Shown one piece after another: positions 6,310 to 6,874 of a DNA stretch of 6,874 bases. Below the pieces are notes generated by a model. The model saw only the letters and a program-made list of their open reading frames with translations. It ran no database searches and was not told the DNA's origin. The stretch spans positions 1-6,874 of the forward strand of contig CAAFXL010000294.1 in assembly GCA_900767005.1 (NCBI GenBank), in the 5' to 3' direction. Position 1 is the first letter of the stretch. Each line of letters opens with the position of its first letter. The DNA comes from an uncultured Ruminobacter sp. (lineage in GTDB: Bacteria; Pseudomonadota; Gammaproteobacteria; Enterobacterales; Succinivibrionaceae). The position numbers and the translations under genes are program-made.

Positions 6310-6387
6310 GATGTAGTAAACATCTCGGACTTGCGCCAAAGCGCATACATTTTTCAAAATATTTTAAGATTAGGCTTAAACAGAGCC
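6310..6387 (+). promoter_or_regulatory. Cluster of three small hairpins in the ackA leader
   Basis: Three inverted repeats follow one another: GATGT (6310-6314) with ACATC (6320-6324), TGCGC (6332-6336) with GCGCA (6341-6345), and GGCT (6373-6376) with AGCC (6384-6387). The second is the most GC-rich spot in the region. They could form a structured 5' leader of the ackA mRNA, or the first two could be operators overlapping its promoter. I do not recognise a known riboswitch. Confidence 0.3.
6331..6360 (+). promoter_or_regulatory. Candidate ackA promoter
   Basis: TTGCGC (6331-6336) and CAAAAT (6355-6360) are separated by 18 bases, a moderate sigma70-like pair. The start would be near 6367, giving a leader of about 52 nt. 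The -35 overlaps the TGCGC/GCGCA palindrome, which could place a regulator or an RNA hairpin there depending on where transcription really starts. The -10 is poor. Confidence 0.25.
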
Positions 6388-6406
6388 AAGTATCATTGAT
6401 ATCTCA

Positions 6407-6411
6407 AAGGA
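6407..6411 (+). promoter_or_regulatory. Ribosome binding site of ackA
   Basis: AAGGA lies seven bases before the ATG at 6419, the only good Shine-Dalgarno match near the start of the acetate kinase reading frame. It settles this start codon. Confidence 0.75.
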
Positions 6412-6418
6412 CATTATC

Positions 6419-6874
6419 ATGACTTCAACTGTTGAAAAGACTGTATTAGTTATCAACTGCGGCAGTTCATCTGTAAAATTTGCTATTGTAAACCCAAATA
6501 ATGGTCACGTTTACTTAAATGGTATCGCTGAAGCTTTAACCCTTCCTGATGCTCGTATTGATTGGCGTTTCGAAGGTGAAGAAAAACACGAAGCTTCACT
6601 AGGTGTTGGTGCTGACCACAACGTTGCTATTGAATTTTTAAATAACAATGTTTTAGCATCACGTAAAGAATTATTAAGCTCACTTATCGCTGTAGGTCAT
6701 AGAATCGTGCAGGGTGGTGAACTTTATAGTGAACCAACTCTTGTAACTGATGAAGTTGAAGCTGGTATTGAAAAGTGTATTCCTTTTGCACCACTACATA
6801 ACCCTGCACACTTAATCGGTATCAGAGCAGCTAGAAAGGCATTTAGTCATCTTCCACATGTAACTGTATTTGAT
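6419..6874 (+). CDS. ackA: Acetate kinase, N-terminal part (cut by window edge)
   Basis: AckA is a cytoplasmic kinase that interconverts acetate plus ATP and acetyl phosphate plus ADP. With phosphotransacetylase it forms the Pta-AckA pathway of acetate production and overflow metabolism. The first 152 codons of about 400 are present. VINCGSSSVKF (11-21) is the acetokinase N-terminal signature with the catalytic-site Asn (N13). GHR (93-95) carries the Arg that binds acetate, and APLHNPAHLIGI (124-135) includes the conserved His127. The window ends at VFD, whose D152 corresponds to the catalytic Asp of the family's VFDTAFH motif. LPDARIDWRFEGEEKHEA resembles gammaproteobacterial AckA. Position 98 is Gln in HRIVQGGE where E. 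coli has His. The frame is open and starts from a good AAGGA site. It is a housekeeping gene, and the hsd operon sits immediately upstream in the same direction. pta would be expected downstream, outside the window. Confidence 0.95.
   Translation, partial: MTSTVEKTVLVINCGSSSVKFAIVNPNNGHVYLNGIAEALTLPDARIDWRFEGEEKHEASLGVGADHNVAIEFLNNNVLASRKELLSSLIAVGHRIVQGGELYSEPTLVTDEVEAGIEKCIPFAPLHNPAHLIGIRAARKAFSHLPHVTVFD

Larger units (their letters stand above)
5978..6418. other. Intergenic region between hsdS and ackA
   Basis: No gene is supported here. The stretch is AT-rich with two C-rich patches on the plus strand (CCCCCTCCC ending at 6138 and CCCCACCCC at 6232-6240). It holds a perfect 13-bp hairpin just after hsdS, a longer imperfect hairpin in the middle, and three small hairpins close to ackA, listed separately. 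A minus-strand reading frame of 66 codons (6150-6350) has no ribosome binding site or recognisable sequence and is not called. Confidence 0.7.

Noticed and set aside
6150..6350. 66-codon minus-strand reading frame upstream of ackA
   Set aside because: There is no ribosome binding site before its ATG, its composition is low-complexity and basic/aromatic, and it covers the hairpins and promoter area of ackA.
6396..6409. TTGATATCTCAAAG as an FNR or CRP-type operator before ackA
   Set aside because: Only the first half fits TTGATNNNNATCAA. The second half is out of register and the site lies over the ribosome binding site.

Overview
The window is AT-rich bacterial DNA, roughly 35% G+C in the genes and much lower between them. 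It holds one complete three-gene Type I restriction-modification operon and the 5' part of an acetate kinase gene. The ackA fragment carries gammaproteobacterial-type features: an N-terminal VINCGSSSVKF motif, an LPDARIDW segment and an APLHNPAHLIGI segment, all close to the enterobacterial/vibrio AckA pattern. A low-G+C gammaproteobacterium is therefore the best guess (for example a Succinivibrionaceae-, Orbaceae- or Pasteurellaceae-like lineage). The genus cannot be fixed from this sequence.

Layout. Positions 1-621 contain no convincing protein gene. They hold an AT-rich leader with several candidate promoters pointing into the operon. They also hold one sharply GC-rich patch (about 211-270) that reads best on the minus strand as a small structured RNA ending in a terminator-like hairpin. 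hsdR (622-2955), hsdM (2958-4451) and hsdS (4448-5977) follow on the plus strand. Two bases separate R from M, and M and S overlap in an ATGA, so this looks like one polycistronic unit. After hsdS comes a perfect 13-bp stem-loop (5998-6028), then about 390 bases of AT-rich non-coding sequence with several small hairpins. ackA starts at 6419 and runs off the right edge at its 152nd codon.

How the genes work together. HsdS reads a bipartite DNA target with two target-recognition domains. HsdM, as two copies with one HsdS, methylates adenine in that target. HsdR adds the nuclease and the ATP-driven translocase that cleaves unmethylated DNA. The short 777-aa HsdR and the form of HsdM and HsdS fit the EcoAI/EcoEI-like (Type IB-like) group. 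All catalytic motifs are intact, so the system looks functional. Its recognition sequence cannot be read from the DNA.

I found no clear new defence system. The points most worth a second look are the candidate minus-strand RNA at about 205-304, the higher-G+C 5' end of hsdS (a likely mosaic junction), and the structured leader of ackA.
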